DNA from: FEN-1219 sp964503125
Lineage (GTDB): Bacteria > Pseudomonadota > Gammaproteobacteria > Steroidobacterales > Rariloculaceae
Assembly (NCBI GenBank): GCA_964503125.1
Contig: CAZCZE010000041.1
Span: 6,293 to 70,292 of the forward strand
Reading direction: 5' to 3'
Length of the DNA stretch: 64,000 nt
Shown here: positions 34,262 to 43,606 of the stretch, piece by piece
How the letters are laid out: each line of letters opens with the position of its first letter
How positions within the stretch are numbered: the stretch's first letter is position 1
Program-made: the position numbers and the translations under genes
Notes under the pieces: generated by a model
Databases searched by the model: none
What the model was told of the DNA's origin: nothing
What the model saw: the letters and a program-made list of their open reading frames with translations, nothing else

Positions 34262-34490
34262 ATCTATCGACATATTCACGGGATACGTCGATGGTTTCGA
34301 CACGCCGCGTCTATATGTCGAGAAATCGCCATATTTTCGACATATTGGCCTGGCCCCGTCGATCGGATCGACACGTCGCGTCCATATGTCGAAAAAGCAC
34401 TATATTTTCGACATATTGGCCCGTCCTGTCGATCCGATCGACACGTCGATGGCTATATGTCGAAAAATTATCAGAATTTCGACAAGTCAG
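34262..34490. repeat. Helically phased array of TCGACA boxes in three 71-bp units, upstream of fic
   Basis: Exact TCGACA or TGTCGA six-mers start at 34267, 34297, 34316, 34337, 34368, 34387, 34408, 34427, 34438, 34458 and 34479; CGTCGA variants start at 34286 and 34357. Within each unit the four boxes follow steps of about 20, 11, 19 and 21 bp, all near multiples of 10, so they should lie on one face of the helix. Some pairs form palindromes: GTCGATC-G-GATCGAC near 34358, TGTCGATC-C-GATCGACA near 34427, and ATATGTCGAAAA…TTTTCGACATAT at 34384-34416. AT-rich against its context. Probably a multi-site operator for fic. Confidence 0.75.
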
Positions 34491-34640
34491 TATAGGTCGC
34501 GGGCACGGCCGGCTTCCGTGAGCCAGTTCTCACTCGGTGCCTATTGGAGCCCGCCACGCCGCCTATTTACATAAGCCCCCCTTTTTTTACATAAGGCCGT
34601 CCGGGCGGCGCTGCCCGTCGGCGTTTTGAGGCCGCGGGCT
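34491..34640. other. Non-coding segment with a TTTACATAAG direct repeat
   Basis: TTTACATAAG occurs at 34566-34575 and again at 34586-34595, separated by a C-run and T-run. It lies downstream of the aldo/keto reductase gene (minus strand) and upstream of the fic promoter array. The A-run read on the minus strand follows a GC-rich stretch, so weak terminator activity is possible, but no clear stem is seen. Confidence 0.3.
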
Positions 34641-35558
34641 CTACGCCGCGTCGATGAAGGCGCGCATGCGCTCGCGCGCGACCTCGCTCGGCACGGGCGC
34701 GAACGCCGCGAGCGCGTTCTCGGCCATGTGCTCCGCACTCGTCGTCTCGGTGAGCACGCACGTCACGGCGGGGTTCGGGAAAATGTACTGCAGCGAGAAC
34801 TGCGCCCAGCTCGTGCACTCGAACTCCGCGGCCCACTCGGGCAGCGCCACGTTCTCGAGGCGCTCGAAGTAGGCGCCGTTCATGAACGGCCGGCTCACGA
34901 GCACGGCGATGCCGCGCTCGGCGCAGAGCGGCAGCAGGCGCCGCTCGGCCTCGCGCTCCGTGACCGAGTAGTTGATCTCGACGAAGTCGGGCTGCTCGCG
35001 CGCGAGAAACGCTTCGAGCCGTTCGTAGAGCGCGGCCTGCGCGGCCGTGACGCCGATGTAGCGTGCGCGCCCCTCGTCCTTGAGCGCGCGCAGATTCGGC
35101 CACTGAGCATCGAGATCGATGAGGCTGCCGACATTGACGAGATCGATGCGTTCGCGCTGGTAGAGACGCAAAGTGCGCTCGAAGTGGTCGCGGCCGGCCT
35201 GCGCGCCCTGCTGTTCCAGGTTGATCGTGACGAACAGGCGCTCGCGCAAGCCGGGCGCGCTGATGATATGGCCGAAGGCGCCGTCGTTGGCATCGCTGCG
35301 CGGCCACGTGTCGATGACCCGGCCGCCGTGCTCGACGAGCGTGCGCACGACCGCGGCGACGGGCTCGGGGCCGCGCTCGGCGATGGCCGTGACGGGGCGC
35401 GTGGAGCCCAACCCTACGATCGGTAGCCGCTCGCCCGTCGTCGGGATGGGGCGCGCGGGCATCTCGCGCGGCTGGCCGAGCGCCGCGCGCGCGGCCACCG
35501 CGCCTGCAACAGCGGTCGCGAAGCCCAGAAAATCGCGGCGCGTGGCCGTCGGTCGCAT
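34641..35558 (-). CDS. Exported aldo/keto-reductase-like protein lacking most catalytic residues
   Basis: 305 residues with a Tat-type leader (TATRRDFLGFATAVAG). TIM-barrel AKR pattern with LPIVGLGSTRPV, then GGRVIDTW, RARYIGVTAAQ and VEINYSVTEREAERRLLPLC. Aligned with the paralogue at 43607, the tetrad Asp is kept (VIDTW) but Tyr (YGTSE there) is replaced in PRSDANDG, Lys (VSKT there) by Asn in TINLE, and His (LVHN there) by Gly in NVGSLI. So classical reductase activity is unlikely. It may be a binding protein derived from an AKR. Confidence 0.8.
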   Translation of the reverse strand: MRPTATRRDFLGFATAVAGAVAARAALGQPREMPARPIPTTGERLPIVGLGSTRPVTAIAERGPEPVAAVVRTLVEHGGRVIDTWPRSDANDGAFGHIISAPGLRERLFVTINLEQQGAQAGRDHFERTLRLYQRERIDLVNVGSLIDLDAQWPNLRALKDEGRARYIGVTAAQAALYERLEAFLAREQPDFVEINYSVTEREAERRLLPLCAERGIAVLVSRPFMNGAYFERLENVALPEWAAEFECTSWAQFSLQYIFPNPAVTCVLTETTSAEHMAENALAAFAPVPSEVARERMRAFIDAA

Positions 35559-35624
35559 CGGCGAAGAATACCCGATTGTCGCGCGGGGCGACTCTCGCGA
35601 CGGCGGCGACGCGCCGGAGCGCGG

Positions 35625-38600
35625 TCATGCTTGCGCGTCGTCCCACTCCTCGTTGACCGACACGACCATCGCGCGGAAGTCGGCGAGCTTGGCGCGATCC
35701 GTCTGCTCGCCGATGTCCGCGAGCCGTCTGAGCGCGCTGTCCACGGCGAGACCCTCGAGCCCGAGCACGACCTTGATCTCTTTCACGAGGGCCACGAGTC
35801 CCTCGCGCCCTAACCCCATACCACGCAGATGATCCTGCACGCGATACATGACGAGATCGGTGCCGTGCAGCACGGCATAGCCGAAGCCGAATTGCATGAG
35901 CGGATCCCCGGTCGCGTCGATCGGGTGCTGCACGTGGAGCTCGAGGCGGTAGACGGTCAGGTCGCCGGCAATCAGCTCGCCGAGCTTGTCGACTTGGCTC
36001 TGCTCGTGGGGGTTCAAGCGGTGTTTCTCGAAGTCACGGTGGCTGCCCTTCTTCGGCAACACTTGCTTCACGTGAACGACGCCCAGTGCGAGCTTCAAGC
36101 GGCGCTCACAGAACGCGCGGAAGCGCCCGCCGTACGTCGCGGCCGACACCGCCCAGGTCACGCGGAACATGCCGGACCACGCCCAGTGGTTGAACACGTT
36201 GAGCCAGCCGCTGTTGTCCGGATGCTGCCACTCGGTCTCGAGGTTCAAATCGAGGTAGGCAATCTCCATAAGCTGGATCAGCGAATTACAGAAGTAGAAG
36301 CCCTGCCGCAGTTTCTCCTCGTTTTCCCGGGGCACGAACAGTAGGTCCTTTTTTTGTTCCTGGGGATCGATGACCCCATCGGCCAGCAAGGCGCGCCACT
36401 CTGGATAGAACTGGCTGCTCAGGAAGTCGAGCTCCTTGACGGATCGCAGCCGCTCGAACAGCTCGTCGATCTGATCGGCCAGGCGCGCGAAGCTCGACGC
36501 GATTGCCCTGCTCGGCCGATACCACCGCTCGCCGAGCTCGCGGAATAGCTGATCGACGTCCGGGCCTTTTGACCCGGCGGGACGGCTGACGCCCAAGATT
36601 TCGCCTGCGAGGAAATGCCCCAGGCGCCGATAGCTCTCGAACTGTGACTCGGAGAAGAACTGATCGGCCGTCGACTCGTGCGGAAATTCGGGATGCTCCG
36701 TGGCGTAATGCATCACATCGGGTGGACAACTCTGCCGGCGTGAGGCTTTGATGTAGAGGATCGTGCCGACCTCGTTCTCCGAGTAGCGCACGTGCCCGAC
36801 GGCGCACGGCGCTTCGTTGTAGCGCCGGTCGTCGATCGCCGCGACCTGGCGCACGTCGAGATCGATCTCCACGCCGAGATCCGTGCGGCACTTGCGGATC
36901 GCGTTCGCGAGATCCTCGAAGCCGTAGCGCTCGTCGGCGCCGGCATCGCACGCGATGATGTAGCGGCAGCGCCGCCGCACGAGCTCGTAGATGCCGAGAT
37001 TCTCGAAGTGGCCGCCGTCGGAGAGGTAAACGTAGCCGCTCTTCATGTCCGTGAGCCCGAAGACCTCGCGCAGCAAGTGCCAGAGTGCGACTTGCGGACC
37101 GGACCTGAACCACATTTTGCTCGGGCTCTTGGACCTGAACCATCTCTTACGAGGTGGAGGTGGGACGTAGGGGTTGCCCACCCAGCGGCCGAGCCGAATG
37201 TTGAACACGCCCATGAGGAACGCAAACGCGGGCGTGCTGTGGTAGCCCATGTTGGGGCTCGCCGCAGCGCCCGACGTCGCCACGGCCTCCCCGAGTGTCA
37301 GCGGCTGCGGGTCCGACGAGAACTCGTCCGAGCGCCGATAGACGTCGACCTCCAACGCGGAGCCGTCGCTGCTCGAGCTGTTCTGCTGGAATCCGCAATA
37401 GAGCGGCGACAACAAGAACGCGCCCGCCTTGCGCTCCTGGTACGCGAGGTTGCCTCCCGCTACGAGATTGATGGCGGTATTGACCAGATGATAGGGGCCG
37501 GGATAGACGGCCGGCTGCTGCGGAACCGGGTCCTTGCCGGCGACTCTACCACCGCCGATCTCGCCACCCGCGAGCGCGTGGACGAGCATGTTGCAGCCGT
37601 CGATGGCGCGCCGCACGGTCCGCAGCGGCAGATCGTCGTGCGACGAGAGACCGGAGAACGGATTCGCCTTGCGCTGCGCGATCGACGCGCCGAGGTAGCA
37701 ACGCACGAGCCGGTTGGCGTACATGCCGTGCAGCGAGAACACGTTGATGTCGATGCGCCGTGACAGAAGGTAGGTGAGCAGGAACGCCGCCAGCATCGCG
37801 ATTGCGACGAACAGCCACGGCTCCGTGGCTGCGAGCCAGTCGCCATAGTCATTGAGCCGTAGAGCCGTATTGGCGTCGCTGGCCGCCTGCGGCGCTCCGT
37901 ACCTCGTCACTGCGAAGTGCAAGCCGGCTTGTAGCAGTGCGGCCAACGCAACGCCGAGCCCGACGATGAAAATCCACGGCGCCACCTGCATGAACAGTCT
38001 CGGCAGCGCGCGCGACGACGCGGCCACTTGACGTCCGAAGATCACGGAACCGAGCGTCGTCAGCACCCACCCGGAGGAGATCGCGACTTCCGCCCAGTCT
38101 TCGAGCCAGATCACGACGAGCGGCCCGAACAACACGAGCGCGTTGAAAGCGATCCAGATGGCCGAGCCGATGAGCATCAGGCCGCCGAGGCGGCTCAGCC
38201 ACTCCAGGTAATGCGCGCTGACGTCCTTGCCCGCCAACCCCACATGCAACGTGCCGGCGACGAGCAGCGCGAGCGCGACCGCCGGCACACCCGCGATGAG
38301 TCGATAGCCCGTGTAGAGCTCGTTCTGGAACAGCCAGCTACCGGCGGCGTGCAGCAAGACCCCGAACACCGGCCCCGACACGAGCGAGTACTTCACCATC
38401 GTTGCCCAGAATTTGCGCTCGACGTCCGTCCACGACTTGTCCCCGCGATGCCAGTGCGCGGAGACACGTGCCAACGTCCAGGTAAACAGGCTCACGACGG
38501 CGCCCATCACCGCGGCGATGACCCACGTCCGCCAATCACCGTGCGGCTCCACCGTGCTGGCCGGGAACCGTAGCCAGTCGGCGACGCCCGCGAGCCACAC

Positions 38601-39509
38601 GCCGAAGTGCCCGAGCCACGCCGTTGCGGAGATGCCGACGAACGTCAACGGAATGCCGATCCAACGAATGACGTGCGGCGACGTCTCGGCAACACCGGCT
38701 TTTACCGCCGTGACGCCTGCCAAGTTCTTGCCGATCCGGAAGCAGACGACCAGGTGCACGAGGAGGACCGCCGCCATCCAGCCGAGGAAGGTCCGCGTGT
38801 CGCGGGCCTCGCCTTGCGCGAGCCACGGCGACAAGAGCCGCGGCGTCAACAGGACGCCCGCGAGCGCCAACAGCAGCACGAGTTGATTGAGCAGCGCGTT
38901 GCGCACGTAGATTGCAATCAGCGCCCAGGTGTCGCCGGAGAACAGTCCGAGCTTCGGCGTCAGGTAGTTGCTGAACTCGCGCAGGAAGCGCACGGCCCGA
39001 TCCTCGTGCTCGGGCGCGTCTTGGCCGCCGCCATCGCCGGCCGCCCAGGCGAGCCGTTTCTCGAAGGCCACGAACCCGGAGCGGTCGAAGGAAAGCGGCG
39101 CGTCGCTCGCGCTCGACCCGGGCTCCGCGGAGCCCTCGCGCGCGAAGCGGCGTTGGCAGAGCGCCGTGAGCCACGAGCCGATGTAGCCGCCGCCCGAGAC
39201 CGTGGAGAGATAGTCGACGTAGCGCAGCAAGCCGCTGCGCGCGAGCGCCTGCAGCACGCCGAGGTTGAACGTCGCCGAACGAATGCCGCCGCCCGAGAAC
39301 GCGAGCCCGAGCAGGCGCGCTTGCCAGGCTGCATGCACCGCCGTCTCGCCGGCGCCAGGACCGGTGCCGGCGAGATCGCCACGCTCGGAATCGAGCTTGT
39401 CGCGCCGGGCGGCCAAGACCGTAAGCTCGTGGCGCAGCACGTCCTGGAACGGAAACTGCTCTTGGCCTGCGCGGGGACGCGGGGGGGCCGAGTCGCTCTT
39501 GGTCGCCAT
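35625..39509 (-). CDS. Large membrane patatin-like phospholipase
   Basis: 1294 residues. Oxyanion motif GGGIR (73-77), nucleophile region STVSGGGYIGSW with S105, and Asp of SDGGHFENLG at D831 form a Ser-Asp dyad. Between them, about 200-590, lie roughly ten hydrophobic helices, so the catalytic halves are split by a membrane domain and must meet across it. The nucleophile elbow is TxSGG rather than GxSxG, as in other long prokaryotic patatins. Patatins release fatty acids from membrane lipids. Divergent from the peptidoglycan-acting gene at 39701 by 191 bp. A housekeeping lipid role or an effector role are both possible. Confidence 0.82.
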   Translation of the reverse strand: MATKSDSAPPRPRAGQEQFPFQDVLRHELTVLAARRDKLDSERGDLAGTGPGAGETAVHAAWQARLLGLAFSGGGIRSATFNLGVLQALARSGLLRYVDYLSTVSGGGYIGSWLTALCQRRFAREGSAEPGSSASDAPLSFDRSGFVAFEKRLAWAAGDGGGQDAPEHEDRAVRFLREFSNYLTPKLGLFSGDTWALIAIYVRNALLNQLVLLLALAGVLLTPRLLSPWLAQGEARDTRTFLGWMAAVLLVHLVVCFRIGKNLAGVTAVKAGVAETSPHVIRWIGIPLTFVGISATAWLGHFGVWLAGVADWLRFPASTVEPHGDWRTWVIAAVMGAVVSLFTWTLARVSAHWHRGDKSWTDVERKFWATMVKYSLVSGPVFGVLLHAAGSWLFQNELYTGYRLIAGVPAVALALLVAGTLHVGLAGKDVSAHYLEWLSRLGGLMLIGSAIWIAFNALVLFGPLVVIWLEDWAEVAISSGWVLTTLGSVIFGRQVAASSRALPRLFMQVAPWIFIVGLGVALAALLQAGLHFAVTRYGAPQAASDANTALRLNDYGDWLAATEPWLFVAIAMLAAFLLTYLLSRRIDINVFSLHGMYANRLVRCYLGASIAQRKANPFSGLSSHDDLPLRTVRRAIDGCNMLVHALAGGEIGGGRVAGKDPVPQQPAVYPGPYHLVNTAINLVAGGNLAYQERKAGAFLLSPLYCGFQQNSSSSDGSALEVDVYRRSDEFSSDPQPLTLGEAVATSGAAASPNMGYHSTPAFAFLMGVFNIRLGRWVGNPYVPPPPRKRWFRSKSPSKMWFRSGPQVALWHLLREVFGLTDMKSGYVYLSDGGHFENLGIYELVRRRCRYIIACDAGADERYGFEDLANAIRKCRTDLGVEIDLDVRQVAAIDDRRYNEAPCAVGHVRYSENEVGTILYIKASRRQSCPPDVMHYATEHPEFPHESTADQFFSESQFESYRRLGHFLAGEILGVSRPAGSKGPDVDQLFRELGERWYRPSRAIASSFARLADQIDELFERLRSVKELDFLSSQFYPEWRALLADGVIDPQEQKKDLLFVPRENEEKLRQGFYFCNSLIQLMEIAYLDLNLETEWQHPDNSGWLNVFNHWAWSGMFRVTWAVSAATYGGRFRAFCERRLKLALGVVHVKQVLPKKGSHRDFEKHRLNPHEQSQVDKLGELIAGDLTVYRLELHVQHPIDATGDPLMQFGFGYAVLHGTDLVMYRVQDHLRGMGLGREGLVALVKEIKVVLGLEGLAVDSALRRLADIGEQTDRAKLADFRAMVVSVNEEWDDAQA

Positions 39510-39700
39510 GAGGGATACCTCGAAACGCCGTCGTACCGGGGGTTCGGCGATTTAGTTGTTGTTGTCCTACGCCCTTATAGCGCAGCCGACTGCGGGCATC
39601 TGTCAACTACTTTACACAAGTGACGATTTCGCCGATGGCAGCGCCGCAAGGCGCTTTAGAATCGCCGCTGCGGTACCCGCGCGATTAGGAAGAGCGACGC

Positions 39701-41557
39701 ATGTTCGTGCTCAGCGAGGAACACCTGCTTCGGCTCTGGCGCCTCAACCAGTTCGCGGTCCCGACCGAGCGCTGGGTGTTTTTTGGGCTGCGCGGCTGCC
39801 TGCCTGTCGACGACGACGATCAGTCGTTCGCGCGCTCGCACACGCTGCGCGTCGAAGCGGTGGACTACACGCACCCGCGCTGCACGCTCGGCCAGTGGCA
39901 GCCCGGCAAGGGCTTCGCGGTGTTTCCGGGCAGCACGGTGCCGCACCGCAAGCACGTCGAGGCGTCGCAGCCGCAAAGCGGGACGGGCACGAACCAGCTC
40001 CTGACGGGCTGCTACGCCGACTACCGCAAGGGCGTGCACAAGGAGGGAACGCAGACGGCGCACGACGCGTTCCAACAGAGCAACGAGCTGCCCGTGCAGC
40101 GCACCGCTGACGATCTCGATTTCGACGCCGACGACCGCGTCGAATTCGAAACGCCTTTCGACAACCTGCACGCGGCCTGGAGCCACGGCGTCAATCACGA
40201 CAGCTACGCGAGCGCGGGCTGCCAGGTGGTCGTGGGCTTCCCGCAGTGCGCGAAGCTTGGGAATAGGCCCGCGACGGGCGCCTGGAAGGTGTTCCAGGAA
40301 AACGCGTACGCGCTCGCGCAGGACAGCTTCTCCTACGTGCTGCTCACGGGGTTCGAAGCCGAGCGCATCGTGCACGCGACCACGACGCCCGCGCCGCGCC
40401 TGCGCTACGGCTCGAAGGGCCCGCTCGTCACGCGCGTCCAAACCGCGCTCAAGCAGCGCGGACACTACCAAGGCGTGCTCGACGACGACTTCGGCATCGG
40501 CACGTTGCGCGCCGTGCTCGCGTTTCAAACCGCACAATTCGGTCCGCGCGGCGACGACGGCATCGTCGGTAAGCAAACCGCGGCGGCGCTCGGCATCGAA
40601 TGGCCCGACAGCGTCGCGGGCGTTGCGCTCGCAACCGCACCGCGTGCGGCGGCGGCACCGGGCGCGCCCGCTCCGGCGCCCGTGCGCCTTGACGGCGACC
40701 ACGCGCTGACACCCGACGGCGTGCGCTTCGCGAAGCGCTTTCGCAAAGGCCTATTCACGTCGGGCTCGACCTCGATCGCGCAGTTCGTGCAGTCGCATCG
40801 AGCGTCGTTCCCGGGCATCTCGCCGTCGCTGTTGCGGGTCATGGAGGCCGTCTCGGCGAACGAAGGCAAGCTCGAGGCCGTCAACACGTGGGACGACTCG
40901 TTCATGACGTTCGGCGTGTTTCAGTGGACGGCCGGGCGCGACGGCTCGCGCGGCGAGCTCGCGGCGCTACTCGACCGGCTCGCGCGCGAGAACGGCGCCG
41001 TGTTCGCCGAGCTCTTCGGCCGCCACGGCCTCCGCGTGCAAGGCGTCACGGCCGCGCCGGGTACGACGCCCATGGGCACGCTCGTGCTCGACGGCCGGTC
41101 GCTCGACACGGCCGAGAAAAAGGAACGGTTGCGCACACTCGAGTGGGCGTACCGGTTCTGGCTTGCGGGACACCACGAGGCCATGCGCGTCGTGCAGATC
41201 AAGCAGGCCATGGATCGGCTCGGAATTTTCTACCGCAGCGCCAAGCATCAGATCGGCGGGCGGCCCGTCGCCGACTACGTGACGTCCGAGGCCGGCGTCG
41301 CGCTGCTGCTCGACCAGCACGTGAACCGCCCCGGGCACGTGCCCAAAACGCTCGCTGCGGCCGTCGCAGAGCTGCCGAAGAAGCTCGCCGCGAAGCCGGG
41401 CGGCTGGAAGGATAAGCACGAGCGCGATCTGCTCGAGCGCTATCTCGAGCTGCGCGCGGCCACCACGATGACCGATTCGGACAAGCGGGCGCAGGTCGTG
41501 CTCGACGCCGTGTCGCGCGGCGTGATCTCGAACCGTCGCGGCTCGTTCGCGGCCTGA
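39701..41557 (+). CDS. Peptidoglycan-binding, hydrolase-like protein
   Basis: 618 residues, no signal peptide. The N-terminal domain (1-225) carries HAAWSHGVNHDSYASAGCQVVVGFPQC, a His…Gly-Cys arrangement reminiscent of YkuD-type L,D-transpeptidase or related hydrolase folds (tentative). A PG-binding domain follows (about 232-298: YGSKGPLVTRVQTALKQRGHYQG…IVGKQTAAAL). The C-terminal domain, with SLLRVMEAVSANEGKLEAVNTWD and FGVFQWTAG, looks like a lysozyme- or endolysin-type fold. Lack of a leader suggests release by lysis, phage-like or contractile systems rather than Sec. No phage genes are beside it. Confidence 0.65.
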   Translation: MFVLSEEHLLRLWRLNQFAVPTERWVFFGLRGCLPVDDDDQSFARSHTLRVEAVDYTHPRCTLGQWQPGKGFAVFPGSTVPHRKHVEASQPQSGTGTNQLLTGCYADYRKGVHKEGTQTAHDAFQQSNELPVQRTADDLDFDADDRVEFETPFDNLHAAWSHGVNHDSYASAGCQVVVGFPQCAKLGNRPATGAWKVFQENAYALAQDSFSYVLLTGFEAERIVHATTTPAPRLRYGSKGPLVTRVQTALKQRGHYQGVLDDDFGIGTLRAVLAFQTAQFGPRGDDGIVGKQTAAALGIEWPDSVAGVALATAPRAAAAPGAPAPAPVRLDGDHALTPDGVRFAKRFRKGLFTSGSTSIAQFVQSHRASFPGISPSLLRVMEAVSANEGKLEAVNTWDDSFMTFGVFQWTAGRDGSRGELAALLDRLARENGAVFAELFGRHGLRVQGVTAAPGTTPMGTLVLDGRSLDTAEKKERLRTLEWAYRFWLAGHHEAMRVVQIKQAMDRLGIFYRSAKHQIGGRPVADYVTSEAGVALLLDQHVNRPGHVPKTLAAAVAELPKKLAAKPGGWKDKHERDLLERYLELRAATTMTDSDKRAQVVLDAVSRGVISNRRGSFAA

Positions 41558-41631
41558 GCCGCGCCAATCCGGGCCGCGTGCTCGGATACAGGCCGTCCCG
41601 TACACTGGTTGCCTCTGCAACGGAGGGGGCC

Positions 41632-43590
41632 ATGTATCACCGAAAACAGCAAGCCATCGGGCTGACTGCACTGCTCTCGCTGGTCCCGCTGTCGACCGCG
41701 CTCGGCCAGGCCAGGCCCTACACCACCTGGCAAACCTACGGCGGCGGCGGTCACGCGTCGCAGTACTCGGCGCTGAACCAGATCAACAAATCGAACGTCA
41801 CGGAGCTTACGGTCGCGTGGAGCTTCCCGGTCGGCGAGCGCAGCTTCGTGTTCAACCCCATCGTCGTCGACGGCGTCATGTACGTGCTCGCGCGCGACAA
41901 CGAGCTCGTGGCGCTCGACGCGGCGACGGGCAAAGAGCTATGGGCACGGGCGCACGAAGGCGGCGTCTCGGGACGCGGCATCAACTACTGGCAGAGCCGC
42001 GACGGCAGCGATCGCCGGCTCGTCTACTTGAACGCGGGCTTCCTCACGGTGCGGAACGCGCGCACCGGCGAGCCTATCCTAAGCTTCGGCAACGACGGCC
42101 GCGTCGACCTGCGCGAGGCCCTGGCTTTGAGCGGCTGGGACATCACGAACGTGCGGCCGCTCGGCAACAGCAACCCGGGGCGCGTCATCGGCGACCTCAT
42201 GATCGTGACGTTGCCGGCGCAAGGCGCGGGCTACGCTTCGACGCCGGGCAACGTGCAGGCCTACGACGTCGTGACGGGCAAGCACGTGTGGACGTTCCAC
42301 GCCATCCCGCACCCCGGCGAGCTCGGCTACGACACGTGGCCGAAGGACGCCTACAAGACGGCGGGCGGTGTGCACAACTGGAGCGAGCTCACGGTCGACG
42401 AGGCGAACGGCATCGTGTTCATTCCGTTCGGCACTGCCCGCTACGACTTCTTCGGCGGCGATCGGCCCGGCAACAACCTCTACGCGAACTCGCTCGTGGC
42501 GCTCGATGCGCGCACGGGCAAGCGGCTGTGGCACCACCAGCTCGTCCATCACGATCTGTGGGACTACGACTTGCCGCAAGCGCCGAAGCTGCTCACGATT
42601 CGCCAGAACGGCGAAGCGCGCGAGGTCGTCGCGCAGGCGACGAAGCACGGCTTCCTGTTCGTGTTCGACCGCAAGTCCGGCGAGCCGATTTGGCCGATCG
42701 AGGAACGGCCCGTGCCGCAGTCCGACGTGCCCGGCGAGCACACGTCGCCGACGCAGCCGTTCCCGACGAAGCCGCCGCCGTTCGCGACGCTGTCGTTCAC
42801 GGAGCGCGACATCAATCCGCACTTACCCGCGGCCGAGCAGGAAATCCTGCGGCAGAAGCTGCGCACGTCGCGCAACGAGGGGTTGTTCACGCCACCGAGC
42901 TTCCAAGGCTCGATCGGCATGCCGGGCCACAACGGCGGCGCGAACTGGGCCGGCTCGGCCGTCGACCCCGTCAACGGCGAGCTCTATATCGTCTCGAAGA
43001 ACCTGCCCGTGATGCTGCGCCTGGAGCTCACGAACGAGGAGCCGTCGGCGCGCACGGTGCAAGGCCCCGTCGTCTCGCGCGAGGAAGCCGCAGCGGCGCG
43101 CGCCGCCGCGCAGGCCGCCGCGGCGCAGGGCCCCGTGCGTTACCAGGCGCCGTACGACTTCATGCTGAGCCCGACCACGGGCATGGGCGCGATGGGCCCG
43201 CCGTGGTCGCACCTCACGGCCTACGACTTGAACTTGGGCGAGATCAAATGGCGCGTGCCGAACGGCGGCACGGCCGGCATCGGCGCCGACGTCGGCGCGC
43301 ACTTCCCGCGCGGCGCACCGCTCGTGACGGCCGGCGGTCTCTTGTTCGTGGCCACCGCGCAAGACCGCCAGCTACGCGCCTACGACCGCGACAGCGGCGA
43401 GGTGCTGTGGTCGTACACGCTGCCCGGCGGCTCCGAAGGCATTCCCGCGACGTACGAGCTCCGCGGCCGGCAGTATCTCGCCGTGCCCGTCGCTGCGGGC
43501 GCTGGCCTGTTCGCGCCGCGCTTGAGTCCGCCGCTGAGCTTGCCGCCCATGACGCGAGCCTACGTCGTGTTCGCGCTGCCGCGCGGCTGA
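41632..43590 (+). CDS. PQQ-dependent quinoprotein dehydrogenase, exported
   Basis: 652 residues from ATG 41632 (GGAGGGGG upstream). Signal peptide about 1-25. The eight-bladed quinoprotein propeller shows repeating W-motif blades: DAATGKELWARAHEGG, DVVTGKHVWTFHAIPHPGE, DARTGKRLWHHQLVHHDLWDYDLPQAP and DRDSGEVLWSYTLPGGSEG. It ends GRQYLAVPVAAGAGLF, the membrane-type glucose/quinate dehydrogenase group but without its N-terminal helices. Oxidises an alcohol or sugar in the periplasm. Convergent with the AKR gene at 43607. Confidence 0.88.
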   Translation: MYHRKQQAIGLTALLSLVPLSTALGQARPYTTWQTYGGGGHASQYSALNQINKSNVTELTVAWSFPVGERSFVFNPIVVDGVMYVLARDNELVALDAATGKELWARAHEGGVSGRGINYWQSRDGSDRRLVYLNAGFLTVRNARTGEPILSFGNDGRVDLREALALSGWDITNVRPLGNSNPGRVIGDLMIVTLPAQGAGYASTPGNVQAYDVVTGKHVWTFHAIPHPGELGYDTWPKDAYKTAGGVHNWSELTVDEANGIVFIPFGTARYDFFGGDRPGNNLYANSLVALDARTGKRLWHHQLVHHDLWDYDLPQAPKLLTIRQNGEAREVVAQATKHGFLFVFDRKSGEPIWPIEERPVPQSDVPGEHTSPTQPFPTKPPPFATLSFTERDINPHLPAAEQEILRQKLRTSRNEGLFTPPSFQGSIGMPGHNGGANWAGSAVDPVNGELYIVSKNLPVMLRLELTNEEPSARTVQGPVVSREEAAAARAAAQAAAAQGPVRYQAPYDFMLSPTTGMGAMGPPWSHLTAYDLNLGEIKWRVPNGGTAGIGADVGAHFPRGAPLVTAGGLLFVATAQDRQLRAYDRDSGEVLWSYTLPGGSEGIPATYELRGRQYLAVPVAAGAGLFAPRLSPPLSLPPMTRAYVVFALPRG

Positions 43591-43606
43591 GCGCGCGGCA
43601 ACAGCG

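Noticed and set aside
34262..34490. Possible CRISPR array
   Set aside because: The repeats are about 71 bp apart with conserved sequence throughout each unit; no constant repeat with unique spacers, and no cas genes in the window.
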